The notes under the pieces are model-generated. The model saw only the letters and a program-made list of their open reading frames with translations. It searched no databases and was not told the origin of the DNA. 64,000 bases of DNA from Silvimonas iriomotensis (GTDB taxonomy: Bacteria > Pseudomonadota > Gammaproteobacteria > Burkholderiales > Chitinibacteraceae). The first letter of the stretch is position 1, and the number at the start of each line of letters is the position of its first letter. The position numbers and the translations under genes were made by a program. The stretch spans positions 558,001-622,000 of the forward strand of contig NZ_BMLX01000002.1 of NCBI RefSeq assembly GCF_014645535.1, in the 5' to 3' direction. Below are positions 8,746-17,919 of this stretch, one piece after another.

Positions 8746-8764
8746 TTTCTGTATTAAGAGAAAT
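8746..8764. promoter_or_regulatory. Candidate GbsR/MarR operator, site 2
   Basis: TTTCTGTATTAAGAGAAAT lies just upstream of the regulator's start codon. It shares the TTTCTGTA half and the AGAAAT end with site 1 at 7762-7780. The position, 18-36 bases from the ATG, fits a repressor site over the promoter or leader. Confidence 0.5.
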
Positions 8765-8869
8765 TAAACTGCGCATCCGTGCTCATGTCAACATCATCAT
8801 GCAGCCTGGTGATCAACGGCCTGGGCAGGCTGCAGTTACAATAAGCCGATCAACTCGCCCGCCCTGATT

Positions 8870-9535
8870 ATGTGTGTCAATTTCGTCCCGCCCCAGCGCC
8901 AGCAACTCAAGGAATACTTCAGCACTGAACTGGCTATGCCGCATGCCGCGTGGCCGGCAGAAACCTGGCAGGATTACGCCGCCCCGGTGATCGCCGCCGG
9001 CGAGACCACGCGGCGGGCGCTGGTGGGCAGCTACGGCATGATCCCCAAACGGCGCCTGCCGCCAGGCGTGCGCTACAGCACCATGAATGCACGCGCAGAA
9101 ACGCTGGGCGAGACCCGCAGTTTTCGCCAGCCCTGGGTGCGCGGGCAATTGTGCCTTGTGCCCATGACCGGTTTTTTCGAGCCCAGTTATGAATCTGGCC
9201 GGCCGGTGCGCTGGCGCATTGGCATGCAAAGCGGCGAGCCCTTTGCGGTGGCCGGGCTGATCCGCGCCTGGCGCGAGGCGGATGAGACGGTGAGTTATTC
9301 GTTTACCCAGATCACCATCAATGCCGACCAGCACCCGTTGATGCGCCGGTTTCACAAACCGGAGGATGAAAAGCGCTCGCTGGTGATTGTGCCGCCCGCT
9401 GAATACGACGCCTGGCTGGCCTGCAAAGACCCGGAACTGGCGCAGCGCTTCCTGCGCCCTTTCCCGGCAGAGTTGATGATGGCCGAGGCCGCGCCAATCC
9501 CGACCAACGGCCCGCACACCGCCAGCCTGTTCTGA
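8870..9535 (+). CDS. yedK: SRAP domain protein (SOS response-associated peptidase, YedK/HMCES family)
   Basis: This 221-residue protein begins MCVNFVPP, placing the catalytic Cys at position 2 after Met removal. This Cys crosslinks to abasic sites in single-stranded DNA. Other family landmarks follow: 'YSTMNARAETLGETRSF' (nucleotide-contact region), 'LCLVPMTGFFEP' (equivalent to the GFYEW acidic site), 'PFAVAGLIRAW', and 'NADQHPLMRRFHKPEDEKRSLVIVPPAEYDAWL' (equivalent to the HERMP histidine region). The FFEPSYE and RRFHKPED sequences differ from the commonest wording but keep the Glu and His. It protects abasic sites from strand breakage. It is monocistronic, and no LexA box was recognised. 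Confidence 0.88.
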   Translation: MCVNFVPPQRQQLKEYFSTELAMPHAAWPAETWQDYAAPVIAAGETTRRALVGSYGMIPKRRLPPGVRYSTMNARAETLGETRSFRQPWVRGQLCLVPMTGFFEPSYESGRPVRWRIGMQSGEPFAVAGLIRAWREADETVSYSFTQITINADQHPLMRRFHKPEDEKRSLVIVPPAEYDAWLACKDPELAQRFLRPFPAELMMAEAAPIPTNGPHTASLF

Positions 9536-9551
9536 ACCGCAGCCGGATCAA

Positions 9552-11000
9552 TCAAGGCTTGCGCCGTGCCCCCGCCGGTTTGCCCTGGGGCTTGCCGCCA
9601 CCAGCGCGCGGTTTGCCCGCGGCCGGCTTGCCACCAGCAGGCTTGCCGGCTGGTTTGCTGCCAGGCTTGAGGCGACTGAACGGGTTGGCACTGTCGCTGG
9701 TTGCACCGCGCCCGCCGCCATCTTGCGCCCTGCCCTGCGGTCTGGGCTGTTTGCGCAAGACCTGATCGGCTCCACCCAGCGGCGCGCCTTGCGGCACTTT
9801 GGGTTTCTTCGGCTTCTTGGGTTTTTTGATGATCTGGCCGGTGCTGCTGGTTTCCGGCACGCGGTGTTCGGCCTCGAAACCCGGTTCTTCTTCCCGTGGC
9901 AAGGTTTGCTTGATCAGCGCTTCAATGGCGGCCAGTTGCGGGGCTTCATCCGCGCAGACCAGCGACACCGCCACCCCGCTGGCGCCAGCGCGGCCGGTAC
10001 GGCCAATGCGGTGCACATAATCCTGGGCCACAATGGGCAGATCGACGTTGATCACCAGCGGCAGGTCATCAATATCCAGCCCGCGCGCGGCGACGTCGGT
10101 CGCCACCAGCATTTGTACCTCGCCCGTCTTGAAGTGCTCCAGCGCCCGCAAACGCGCCGGCTGCGGTTTGTCGCCATGAATAGTGTCAACGGCATAGCCG
10201 GCTTGTTGCAGCAGTTCAGCCAGGTAATCCACGCCCTTGCGGGTTTTGACGAACACCAGCGCGGTCTCCCACTTGTTCTCTGCCACCAGATGCATGAACA
10301 AATCCGGCTTGTTTTTCTTGTCGACCGGGATCACCCATTGCTTGATCTTGCTGGCCGTCACATTGGGCGGGCTGACGCTGATATCGAGCGGATTGCGCAA
10401 GATGCCAGCGGCCATGGCCTTGATATCCGGCGTAAACGTGGCCGAGAACAACAGCGTCTGGCGCGCTTTGGGCAAGGCGGCAAACACGGCGTTCAGCTCC
10501 CGCGCAAAGCCCAGATCCAGCATGCGGTCGGCTTCATCGAGTACCAGGGTTTGCACCTGATCAAACTGCACTGCGTTCTGGCGGTGCAGATCCAGCAACC
10601 GGCCGGGCGTTGCCACCAGCACGTCTACGCCTTTGCGCAACTTCATCATTTGCGGGTTGATGCTGACGCCGCCGTAGGCCGCCAGCAGGCGCAAGTCCAG
10701 CCCCTGGCCGTAATCGATAAAGCTTTGCAGCACTTGTTCGGCCAGCTCCCGCGTGGGCACCAGCACCAGCACGCGTGCACGGTTGCTGGACACCGCCGGG
10801 CCGTTCTGCACCAGCCGTTGCAACAGCGGCAGCGCAAAGCCGGCGGTCTTGCCGGTGCCGGTCTGTGCCGCTGCCATGACGTCTTTGCCACTGAGCACAG
10901 CCGGAATGGCCTTGGCCTGGACCGGCGTGGGTTTCTGGTAATTGAGCGCCTGCAGGTTGCGCAGCAGGGGGGCGATCAGGCCAAGCGTGTCAAAAGACAT
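9552..11000 (-). CDS. rhlE: DEAD-box ATP-dependent RNA helicase RhlE
   Basis: This 482-residue protein carries the full DEAD set: the Q-motif region 'PTPVQAKAIP', Walker A AQTGTGKT (residues 45-52), 'PTRELAEQV', DEAD in 'VLDEADRMLDLGF', SAT in 'LLFSATFTPDIK', 'LVATDVAARGLDI' and 'HRIGRTGRAG'. The opening 'MSFDTLGL' and 'AAAQTGTGKTAGF' are typical of RhlE. The C-terminal 110 residues are a basic low-complexity tail (GKPAGGKPAAGKP units), probably for RNA contact. The start at 11000 is chosen because MSFDTLGL is the usual N-terminus; a GTG at 11018 would add six residues. Confidence 0.93.
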   Translation of the reverse strand: MSFDTLGLIAPLLRNLQALNYQKPTPVQAKAIPAVLSGKDVMAAAQTGTGKTAGFALPLLQRLVQNGPAVSSNRARVLVLVPTRELAEQVLQSFIDYGQGLDLRLLAAYGGVSINPQMMKLRKGVDVLVATPGRLLDLHRQNAVQFDQVQTLVLDEADRMLDLGFARELNAVFAALPKARQTLLFSATFTPDIKAMAAGILRNPLDISVSPPNVTASKIKQWVIPVDKKNKPDLFMHLVAENKWETALVFVKTRKGVDYLAELLQQAGYAVDTIHGDKPQPARLRALEHFKTGEVQMLVATDVAARGLDIDDLPLVINVDLPIVAQDYVHRIGRTGRAGASGVAVSLVCADEAPQLAAIEALIKQTLPREEEPGFEAEHRVPETSSTGQIIKKPKKPKKPKVPQGAPLGGADQVLRKQPRPQGRAQDGGGRGATSDSANPFSRLKPGSKPAGKPAGGKPAAGKPRAGGGKPQGKPAGARRKP

Positions 11001-11075
11001 GGGTTTAATCCGGCACACAGCGGTAAAACCGCAATTTTAGCGGTTTGTCTGCCGTTGCGCCGGACGGGTTGCAGA

Positions 11076-11300
11076 TCAGCTCTCAAAGAGGTCAATGTCG
11101 ATTGCCATGGAAAAATGCAACGGTGCCGGCCGCCACGCCGGCAAGTTGAGCCATATCACCCACAGCGCCAGCGCCAGCAGCAACGCCACCGCCAGCCTTG
11201 GCAACCACCAGCGCGCCTGCATGCGGTGCGCCAGCCAGCCACGCAACTGCGCAGCAATTGCCTGCCCGAAAATAATCCAGAGTCCTGCCAAGCCATCCAT
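11076..11300 (-). CDS. Small single-pass membrane protein
   Basis: This is a 74-residue protein with AGGAG six bases upstream of its ATG. An amphipathic or hydrophobic N-terminus (GLAGLWIIFGQAIAAQL) is followed by 'LPRLAVALLLALALWVIWLNL', a clear transmembrane helix near residues 35-55. I do not recognise a family. It is divergent from the WYL regulator, with about 120 bases between starts, so the regulator might control it. Confidence 0.55.
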   Translation of the reverse strand: MDGLAGLWIIFGQAIAAQLRGWLAHRMQARWWLPRLAVALLLALALWVIWLNLPAWRPAPLHFSMAIDIDLFES

Positions 11301-11421
11301 GATTTGCTCCTGCGTTCCTGGTCCAGTGTCAAAAGCTGTTGTTGTCAGATCTTTGCCGTGCACAAACTCTATGCGCGAAAGAGGACAAAATTTGCCCTGA
11401 TTCGTGTTTATGATTCAGCCC

Positions 11422-12420
11422 ATGGCACATTCATCCCAACGCTTGCTGGCCATGCTGGAAGTGCTGCAGACCCAGGGGCTGGTCAGCGGCAGTGAACTGG
11501 CACGAAGGCTGGACATTGACGTTCGCACCTTGCGGCGTGATATCGCGCGGCTGGAAGAAATGGGCATCCCCATCACGTCAGAACGCGGGCGTGATGGCGG
11601 CTACCGCTTGATGCACGGCTTCAAGCTGCCGCCCATGATGTTTACCAACGAAGAAGCGCTGGCCCTGTCACTGGGCCTGCAAGCCGCGCGCAGCCTGGGT
11701 CTGGCACAAGCCGCACCAGCCGTGAGCAGCGCCCAGGCCAAGCTGGAACGCGTCTTGCCCGACATGCTGCGCCACCAGCTACGCGCGGTGGCAGAGACCG
11801 TTACGCTGGACCTCAGCCGCACCCCGGCCGTGCAAGACAACGCCGCGCTGATGGCACTGTCTACCGCCGCGCAATTGCAGCAGCGTGTACAGATCAAATA
11901 CCAGACTGGCGGCGTGCAGACCGAGCGCCAGTTTGACCCGTACAGCCTGGCCTGGCGCGACGGGCACTGGTACGTGGTGGGCTATTGTCATCTGCGCAAG
12001 GAAATGCGTTCGTTCCGGCTGGACCGCATGCTGGCCGTGCGCCCCGTGCCGGCCAGTTTCTTGCGCCCGGAAGGCTTTGACGTGCTCGCCTTCCTGAATC
12101 ACACCATGGCCATCATCCCGCGTGACTTTGAAGTGGAAGTCATCCTGCACGCCCCGCTGGAAGACACCCGCAAATATATTTATGCCGACCTGGGCATTCT
12201 GGAAAGCACACCAGAAGGCACGCGGCTGCGCAGCCAGGTAGACACCCTTTCATGGATGGCCCGGCAACTGGCGCAGATGCCCTACGCCTTTACCGTGATC
12301 TCGCCACCGCAACTGATAGACGAAATCCACCAACTGGCGCAGCGGCTGCTGCAATCGAAAATGCCCCGGGCGCAGGACGAAAAAAAGGTGGCGGAAAACA
12401 CGCCACCTGAAGCAGCCTGA
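11422..12420 (+). CDS. WYL-domain transcriptional regulator (YafY type)
   Basis: The protein is about 332 residues. The N-terminal helix-turn-helix (HTH_11) reads 'RLLAMLEVLQTQGLVSGSELARRLDIDVRTLRRDIARLEEMGIPI' followed by the wing 'ERGRDGGYRL'. A WYL domain lies near residues 150-240 ('VQIKYQTGG...DPYSLAWRDGHWYVVGYCHLRKEMRSFRLDRM'), followed by the WCX extension. WYL regulators sense small ligands or nucleic acids. No ribosome site is obvious. In-frame starts at 11404 (GTG), 11410 and 11422 are all possible, and 11422 gives the usual short N-terminus. Confidence 0.87.
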   Translation: MAHSSQRLLAMLEVLQTQGLVSGSELARRLDIDVRTLRRDIARLEEMGIPITSERGRDGGYRLMHGFKLPPMMFTNEEALALSLGLQAARSLGLAQAAPAVSSAQAKLERVLPDMLRHQLRAVAETVTLDLSRTPAVQDNAALMALSTAAQLQQRVQIKYQTGGVQTERQFDPYSLAWRDGHWYVVGYCHLRKEMRSFRLDRMLAVRPVPASFLRPEGFDVLAFLNHTMAIIPRDFEVEVILHAPLEDTRKYIYADLGILESTPEGTRLRSQVDTLSWMARQLAQMPYAFTVISPPQLIDEIHQLAQRLLQSKMPRAQDEKKVAENTPPEAA

Positions 12421-12457
12421 AACGCCAGGCGTGCGAGAGAGCAATCAACCGGACGTC

Positions 12458-12958
12458 TTACTTGATCAGGCCCAGCTGCTTTTTGAGGGTGAGCGCATCG
12501 TAAAAATCGCCCTGATACACGATATGGCCGTTTTTCACGCGGATCAGCGACAGCCCGTTGAGCGAAATCGCCTTGCCCGTGGGCTTGGTGCCTTCAAACG
12601 GAATGCCGGTATTGGTGCCGGTAAACACCCAGCGGAACGCAATTGAATCCTTGCTGACCACCGGCTCGCCCACCATTTTCCATTTCAGGTCTGGCAGTGC
12701 GGCGATAAAGAACTTGATCACGTTATCGCGCGCCGGCACCACACCAAACTGCGACTCACCGACCGTGGCGTCGTAGTACTCGACATCGAAATCCAGATTC
12801 ATGGCGGCCAGATTGGGGTCGTGCTTGTTCCAGCCGTCCATGTAGGCGTGGACGATGGAGAGTGGATCAGCCTTGGCTGCCGCCTGCGCGGTGGGGGCAA
12901 AACAGAACGTGGCCAGCAGCGCCAGCAGGGTAAAGAGAGACTTCAGAGGGGATTGCAT
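12458..12958 (-). CDS. Exported SnoaL-like (NTF2-fold) protein
   Basis: This 166-residue protein has a signal peptide (LFTLLALLATFCFAPTAQAAA). The mature part has the SnoaL/ester-cyclase pattern: 'IVHAYMDGWNKHDPNLAAMNLDFDVEYYDATVG', 'ALPDLKWKMVGEPVVSKDSIAFRWVFTGTNTG' and 'GKAISLNGLSLIRVKNGHIVYQGDFYDALTL'. The D-H-D pattern of this fold is kept, but the substrate is unknown. An in-frame ATG at 12964 sits only three bases after GGAG, so the ATG at 12958 (nine bases) is preferred. The 3' end converges on the WYL gene. Confidence 0.78.
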   Translation of the reverse strand: MQSPLKSLFTLLALLATFCFAPTAQAAAKADPLSIVHAYMDGWNKHDPNLAAMNLDFDVEYYDATVGESQFGVVPARDNVIKFFIAALPDLKWKMVGEPVVSKDSIAFRWVFTGTNTGIPFEGTKPTGKAISLNGLSLIRVKNGHIVYQGDFYDALTLKKQLGLIK

Positions 12959-13162
12959 GTTCATCGACTCCGGTTGATGTGGATGTATCTCTCGCACTGC
13001 TTTTTCTGATGGCCCATCGATGTGAGCCTTGGTTTGGTGGAACTCGTTGTTGCTTTGTTGCATGGGCGGATTCGGGTTTCGATCCGCCGTTGCGGTGGTG
13101 GAATGTCGCTGTCGATTCGAATCCACCCTACTGTGCCTGTTGCCCTTGCCTTTGATTTTCGG

Positions 13163-13425
13163 GGTTGCCGTTGCCTTTGACGTACCTCCCCTTGACTGCG
13201 CCGAGCATCGCAACAAGGCGCGGCGACAAAGGCGAAGCGGTAGGCCGCAGGCCGAACTCGCGAGCCAGCCGCGACTTGCGAGAAGCGCAGGGAATTCGCG
13301 TAGCGAACGCAGTCGCAGGGGTCGCCTTTTCTTTGGTGCCTTTCTTTTGGCGACCCAAAAGAAAGGCACTTGCTGTCGGGCAACCCCCGACACCTAAACA
13401 ACCGCGCCGCCAGGCGCTAACAGGG
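13163..13425 (+). repeat. Structured dispersed repeat, copy A
   Basis: This stretch is clearly homologous to 18096-18354. Shared blocks include CCTCCCCTTGACTGCGCCG, GCAGTCGCAGGGGTCGCC and CGGGCAACCCCCGACAC. It contains a 15-bp perfect hairpin (13336-13350 with 13355-13369, tetraloop CGAC) and a second hairpin at 13374-13392. Three adjacent base pairs of the first stem differ from copy B in a compensatory way, which argues that the stem is selected. Confidence 0.75.
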
Positions 13426-13539
13426 GTTAAGGTTTCACAAGCAGCCAGCAACCCGTGGCTTGTCGCTATCGCTCCAAATCCACCCTACAGGCGGCCACAG
13501 CGCCCTTGCCAGCGAGGGCCACTTCTGGCGCCCCGCTGG

Positions 13540-13559
13540 ATTCCGGCCTGCGCCGGAAT
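13540..13559. repeat. Short palindromic repeat ATTCCGGC-CTGC-GCCGGAAT
   Basis: A perfect 8-bp stem with a 4-base loop sits in the context CTGGATTCC...GGAATGACG. This context is very common as a dispersed intergenic element in proteobacteria, similar in layout to neisserial dRS3; that comparison is from memory. Confidence 0.5.
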
Positions 13560-13612
13560 GACGAGGCAGCGGCTAAAAAAACCACTACCCCCTCCCCGCG
13601 CAGCAAACCCCC

Positions 13613-15052
13613 TTACTCAAATTTCGCCATCACATGCCGCACGCAGGTGTAATCCTCCAGCGCATATACCGACATATCCTTGCCGTAGCCAGACCGCTTC
13701 ATCCCGCCATGCGGCATTTCGCTCACCAGCATGAAGTGGGTGTTGATCCACGTGCAGCCATACTGCAACTCGGCCGCCACCTTCATGGCCTTGTTCACAT
13801 CACGCGTCCAGACCGAGCTAGCAAGGCCGTATTCAGAATCGTTGGCCCAGCTGATGGCATCCGTCGCAGCATCAAAGCGTGTCACCGACACCACCGGCCC
13901 GAACACTTCGCGGCGGACGATTTCGTCTTCCTGGCGCGCGCCGGCAATCACGGTCGGCTCAAAGAAAAAGCCCTTGCCGTTACCCAGCTTGCCGCCGGCG
14001 GTGATTTCAATGTGGTTCTGGCTGGCGGCGCGCTCGACAAAGCTGGCGACGCGGCTGCGCTGGCGTTCAGAGATCAGCGGGCCCATTTCCACGCCGTCCA
14101 GATGCTGCTCGCCCATCTTGATGCTGCTGACGGCGCTGGAGAGATCCGCCACCAGTTTTTCGTAGACTTTCGGGCCGGCGTAGATGCGGCAGGCGGCGGT
14201 GCAGTCCTGGCCGGCGTTGTAGTACCCAAAGGTGCGGATGCCCTCCACCACGGCGTCTATGTCGGCGTCGTCAAACACGATCACCGGCGCCTTGCCGCCC
14301 AGTTCCAGGTGCGTGCGCTTGAGTGATCTGGACGCGGTTTCCAGGATTTTCTGGCCAGTGGAGACATCACCGGTAATCGAGATCATGCGCACTGCCGGCT
14401 GCGAGATCAGCGGCGAGCCGACGGTTTCGCCCCGGCCGGTGACAATGTTCACCACGCCCGCGGGGAAAATATCGGCAATCAGTTCGCCCAGTTTCAGCGT
14501 GGTCAGCGGGGTTTGTTCAGAAGGCTTGATCACCACGGTGTTGCCGGCGGCAATGGCCGGGGCGATTTTCCAGGCGGCCATCATCAAGGGGTAATTCCAC
14601 GGCGCGATCGAGGCCACCACGCCCAGCGGGTCACGGCGCACCATGCTGGTAAAGCCCGGCAAATATTCACCGGCCAGCTGGCCGTGCTGGGTGCGGCAGG
14701 CGCCGGCAAAGAAGCGGAACACGTCGGCCACGGCGGGGATTTCATCATTGAGCGCGGCCAGATACGGCTTGCCACAATTGAGCGATTCCAGCCGGGCAAA
14801 TTCAGTCGCACGTGATTCGATGGCGTCCGCCAGGCGCAGCAGCAAGGTGGCGCGATCACGCGGCGTGGTTTTGCCCCAGCCAGAGAAGGCATTTTGCGCG
14901 GCGGCGACCGCGGCTTGCACTTGATCGAGCGAGGCTTCCGCCACTTTGACCACGATGTCACCCGTTGCAGGGTTGAGGATGTCCTCGATATCGCCCTGAC
15001 CGGCCACAAATTCGCCGCCGATCAACAGTTTGGTGTGCATGGTCTTGTCCAT
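13613..15052 (-). CDS. patD: Gamma-aminobutyraldehyde dehydrogenase (PatD/YdcW)
   Basis: This 479-residue NAD-dependent aldehyde dehydrogenase has its catalytic Cys284 in [11 protein letters not shown] and general base Glu250 in LELGGKAP. It also has the cofactor glycine motif in '[12 protein letters not shown]' and the proline-rich '[22 protein letters not shown]'. Wording such as '[16 protein letters not shown]' and '[21 protein letters not shown]' matches E. coli YdcW. It oxidises 4-aminobutyraldehyde, from putrescine, to GABA. It is the last gene of the YdcSTUVW-like operon, 74 bases after the YdcV permease. CGGAG lies eight bases before the ATG. Confidence 0.92.
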   Translation of the reverse strand: MDKTMHTKLLIGGEFVAGQGDIEDILNPATGDIVVKVAEASLDQVQAAVAAAQNAFSGWGKTTPRDRATLLLRLADAIESRATEFARLESLNCGKPYLAALNDEIPAVADVFRFFAGACRTQHGQLAGEYLPGFTSMVRRDPLGVVASIAPWNYPLMMAAWKIAPAIAAGNTVVIKPSEQTPLTTLKLGELIADIFPAGVVNIVTGRGETVGSPLISQPAVRMISITGDVSTGQKILETASRSLKRTHLELGGKAPVIVFDDADIDAVVEGIRTFGYYNAGQDCTAACRIYAGPKVYEKLVADLSSAVSSIKMGEQHLDGVEMGPLISERQRSRVASFVERAASQNHIEITAGGKLGNGKGFFFEPTVIAGARQEDEIVRREVFGPVVSVTRFDAATDAISWANDSEYGLASSVWTRDVNKAMKVAAELQYGCTWINTHFMLVSEMPHGGMKRSGYGKDMSVYALEDYTCVRHVMAKFE

Positions 15053-15126
15053 TCTTGTGTCTCCGGGGTTGCTCCGGCCGCACGCAGCGGCCGTGTTGCT
15101 TGTGTGTTCGGGTTGTTCGTATCGGG

Positions 15127-15936
15127 TTATTTGCTGCTGCCAGCGGTGTTCTCGGTGCCACGGGTGAGATACCAGGCGCCAAAAATCGGTATCGCGGTAA
15201 TCAGCATGATCATCATGGCGACCACGTTGGTGATCGGCACATCACGCGGGCGGCCCAGCTGGTTCAACAGCCAGATTGGCAGCGTGCGTTCCTGCCCGGC
15301 GGTAAAGGTGGTGACGATGATTTCGTCAAAACTCAGCGCGAAGGCCAGGATGGCGCCGGCCAGCAAGGCGGTGGCAATTTGCGGCAGCACCACGTAGCGG
15401 AAGGTTTGCCAGCCGTCGGCGCCCAGGTCCATGGAGGCTTCAATCAGACTGAACGAGGTCCGGCGGAACCGGGCAATGACGTTGTTGTAAACAATGACCA
15501 CACAGAACGTGGCGTGGCCAATGGCAATGGTCCAGAAGTTCGGGTCCACATGCGCCATCTTGATGGCCGACAACAACGCAATACCGGTGATGATGCCGGG
15601 CAAGGCAATCGGCAGGATCAGCATCAGCGTGATGGCTTCTTTGCCGAAGAAATCCTTGCGGTACAAGGCGCCGGCGGCCAGCGTGCCCAGCACCATGGCC
15701 AGCACGGTGGCCAGCGTGGCGACCTTGATCGACAACCACACGGCCGAGAGCATGTCCTGGCGGGCCAGCGCGTCGGTAAACCAGTGCAGCGTAAAGCCCT
15801 GCAGCGGGAAACTGAACGCCGATTCTTCGGTGTTGAAGGCGTACAGCACCACGACAATGATGGGGAAATGCAGGAACACCAGCCCGCCCCACGCTGCCAG
15901 TTTCAGCAGCAACGATGGTTTTTGTTCAGAGTGCAT
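15127..15936 (-). CDS. ydcV: Polyamine ABC transporter permease, YdcV-like
   Basis: This 269-residue protein has six predicted membrane helices of the PotC type. The binding-protein-dependent EAA loop reads '[22 protein letters not shown]'. '[27 protein letters not shown]' is characteristic of spermidine/putrescine permeases. The start at 15936 has GGGAG six bases upstream and overlaps the end of the YdcU-like gene by 11 bases, so the two are coupled. It forms the inner-membrane channel with YdcU and is energised by the adjacent ATPase. Confidence 0.92.
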   Translation of the reverse strand: MHSEQKPSLLLKLAAWGGLVFLHFPIIVVVLYAFNTEESAFSFPLQGFTLHWFTDALARQDMLSAVWLSIKVATLATVLAMVLGTLAAGALYRKDFFGKEAITLMLILPIALPGIITGIALLSAIKMAHVDPNFWTIAIGHATFCVVIVYNNVIARFRRTSFSLIEASMDLGADGWQTFRYVVLPQIATALLAGAILAFALSFDEIIVTTFTAGQERTLPIWLLNQLGRPRDVPITNVVAMMIMLITAIPIFGAWYLTRGTENTAGSSK

Positions 15937-16894
15937 CGAACGCTCCCAGGCGTTTGGCAATGGCCAGGTAAACCCCGATGATCACCACCGGCACGACGGT
16001 AAATGCCGCCGCCATGGGGATGTTCCCGATCGAGCCTTGCATGGTGTAAACCATGTTGCCAATGAACAAACCGCTGGGCCCGACCAGTTGCGGGATGATG
16101 AAATCACCCAGGGTGAGCGAGAAGGTAAAGATGGACCCCGCCACCACGCCCGGAATCGCCAGCGGCAGGATCACCGTGCGGAACGTCTGGCCCGGCCGCG
16201 CGCCAAGGTCGGCCGAGGCTTGCAGCAAGTTGGCCGGAATCCGTTCGATCGACGCCTGGATGGGCAGGATCATGAACGGCAGCCAGATATAGGTGAACAC
16301 CAGAAAGCGCCCCAGATTGGAGGTCGAGAGCGAATTGCCGCCAATCACCGGCAGCGCCAGCACGGCTTCCAGCGCGTGGGTCAGACCCAGCTTGCCTATG
16401 GCCCAGTACAAAATGCCGCCCTTGGCCAGGATCACGGTCCAGGAATACACCTTGACGATGTAGCTCGCCCACATCGGCAGCATCACCGCCACATAGAAAA
16501 ATCCCTTGCGCCAGCCCGTGGCATACCGCGCCATGTAATAGGCGATGGGGAACGCCAGAATGGCGCTGGCGATCGACACACACGCCGCCATGCCCAGCGT
16601 GCGCAAGACGATGTCGTAATTGGCGCCATCAACAAACAGCGCTTTGTAATTGGCCAGCGTGAAATCCGGCGTGACGCCCATGGTGAAGTCATCAAAGGTG
16701 TAAACACTTTGCGACAACAGCGCCAGCAACGACCCCAGATACACCACGCCAAACCACAGCAGCGGCGGCGTGAGCAGCAACAAGAGATACAGCGTGCTGC
16801 GCCGGTACAGAAAATTTGAAACCACGCGCAACGGCCCACCCTTGCGGGCGACAGGCAGTGGCGCGGAAACAGGCAAGGTGGCAGCCATGGTCAT
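15926..16894 (-). CDS. ydcU: Polyamine ABC transporter permease, YdcU-like
   Basis: This 322-residue permease of the PotB type has a first helix '[34 protein letters not shown]' and an EAA loop '[29 protein letters not shown]'. '[26 protein letters not shown]' is diagnostic for polyamine/Fe-type permeases. ATG 16894 overlaps the ATPase stop as TGATG. A GTG at 16897 is an alternative start one codon upstream. AAGGA lies eight bases upstream. Confidence 0.92.
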   Translation of the reverse strand: MTMAATLPVSAPLPVARKGGPLRVVSNFLYRRSTLYLLLLLTPPLLWFGVVYLGSLLALLSQSVYTFDDFTMGVTPDFTLANYKALFVDGANYDIVLRTLGMAACVSIASAILAFPIAYYMARYATGWRKGFFYVAVMLPMWASYIVKVYSWTVILAKGGILYWAIGKLGLTHALEAVLALPVIGGNSLSTSNLGRFLVFTYIWLPFMILPIQASIERIPANLLQASADLGARPGQTFRTVILPLAIPGVVAGSIFTFSLTLGDFIIPQLVGPSGLFIGNMVYTMQGSIGNIPMAAAFTVVPVVIIGVYLAIAKRLGAFDAL

Positions 16895-17919
16895 CACCGT
16901 GTTCCTTGCGCACTGCCCAGTTGCACCATGGCGTGCCGCGCCCAGGACAACGACACCGCATCACCAGGCCGCGGCAGCGCCGGGTCTTCTGCGTCACGGT
17001 TGGCAATGGTGACCGCCAGCAACTGCCCAGTGGTCGACTTGACCTCGAACCGGCTGGTCGCGCCGTGGTAATGCACGTCGATCAGCGTGCCTTGCGTACC
17101 CAGTTGGTCAGCACTGGCCGGCGCGAAATGAATATGCTCCGGCCGTACCGAAAACGCCTGCGCAGCGCCGGTAATGGCCTGGGCCAGATCGCCCTCGATC
17201 ACGTTGGAGGTACCGACAAAATCCGCCACAAATGGTGTTTGCGGGCGCGTATACAGATTGCGCGGGCTATCCACCTGTTCGATCTTGCCCTTGTTGAACA
17301 CCGCTACGCGATCCGACATCGACAACGCCTCGCCCTGATCATGCGTGACGTAGATAAACGTAATGCCCAGCTTGCGTTGCAGTGTCTTGAGTTCGGTCTG
17401 CATCTGCTCACGCAGTTTCAGATCCAGCGCGCCCAGCGGTTCATCCAGCAACAACACGCGCGGCCGGTTCACCAGCGCCCGCGCCAGCGCCACCCGTTGC
17501 CGCTGCCCACCCGACATCTGCCCCGGCGTGCGCCCGCCAAAATCACCCAGCGCCACCATGGCCAGCGCCGCTTCTGCCTCTTTGTAGCGCTCTTTCTTGC
17601 CCACGCCCTTCACCATCAAGCCGTAGGCGACGTTATCCAGAATGTTCATATGCGGGAACAGCGCGTAATCCTGGAAGACCGTGTTCACATCGCGCTCATA
17701 CGGCGGCAGGCCGGCGGCTTCTTTGCCATGGATGAGAATGCTGCCCGCCGTTGGCTGCTCGAACCCGGCGACGAGTCTAAGGCAGGTGGTCTTGCCGGAA
17801 CCAGACGGGCCGAGCATGGAGAAAAACTCGCCGTCGGCAATGGTGATGGAGACGTCATCGACCGCTTTGACGGTGCCGTAATGGCGGGAGACGTTGGTGA
17901 ACTGGACTGCGGTGGTCAT
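16894..17919 (-). CDS. ydcT: Polyamine ABC transporter ATP-binding protein, YdcT-like
   Basis: This 341-residue ATPase has Walker A GPSGSGKTT at residues 37-45, the signature 'MSGGQRQRVALARAL', Walker B 'VLLLDEPLGALDLKLREQMQ', and the switch histidine in 'YVTHDQGEALSMSDRVAVF'. A C-terminal TOBE domain follows ('FSVRPEHIHFAP'). It powers import through YdcU/YdcV. The start has GAGG upstream. The preceding gene, the binding protein, is separated by a 452-base gap filled by repeat copy B, which is unusual for this operon. Confidence 0.93.
   Translation of the reverse strand: MTTAVQFTNVSRHYGTVKAVDDVSITIADGEFFSMLGPSGSGKTTCLRLVAGFEQPTAGSILIHGKEAAGLPPYERDVNTVFQDYALFPHMNILDNVAYGLMVKGVGKKERYKEAEAALAMVALGDFGGRTPGQMSGGQRQRVALARALVNRPRVLLLDEPLGALDLKLREQMQTELKTLQRKLGITFIYVTHDQGEALSMSDRVAVFNKGKIEQVDSPRNLYTRPQTPFVADFVGTSNVIEGDLAQAITGAAQAFSVRPEHIHFAPASADQLGTQGTLIDVHYHGATSRFEVKSTTGQLLAVTIANRDAEDPALPRPGDAVSLSWARHAMVQLGSAQGTR

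Larger units (their letters stand above)
12959..13612. repeat. 654-base non-coding mosaic of dispersed repeats
   Basis: No gene is supported here. From left to right it holds a 7-bp dyad at 13065-13088 and the motif AATCCACCCTAC twice (near 13118 and 13475). It then holds the structured dispersed repeat copy A (13163-13425) and a short ATTCCGGC/GCCGGAAT hairpin repeat at 13540-13559. Long open frames through it are by-products of the repeat and differ from the coding style of neighbours. Confidence 0.6.

Noticed and set aside
9723-11495. 590-codon plus-strand frame opposite rhlE
   Set aside because: It is antisense to a well-supported helicase gene, has odd composition and no ribosome site.
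12961-13734. Several overlapping frames on both strands in the repeat region
   Set aside because: They are translations of the dispersed repeat hairpins. They change frame between copies A and B, as expected for non-coding sequence.
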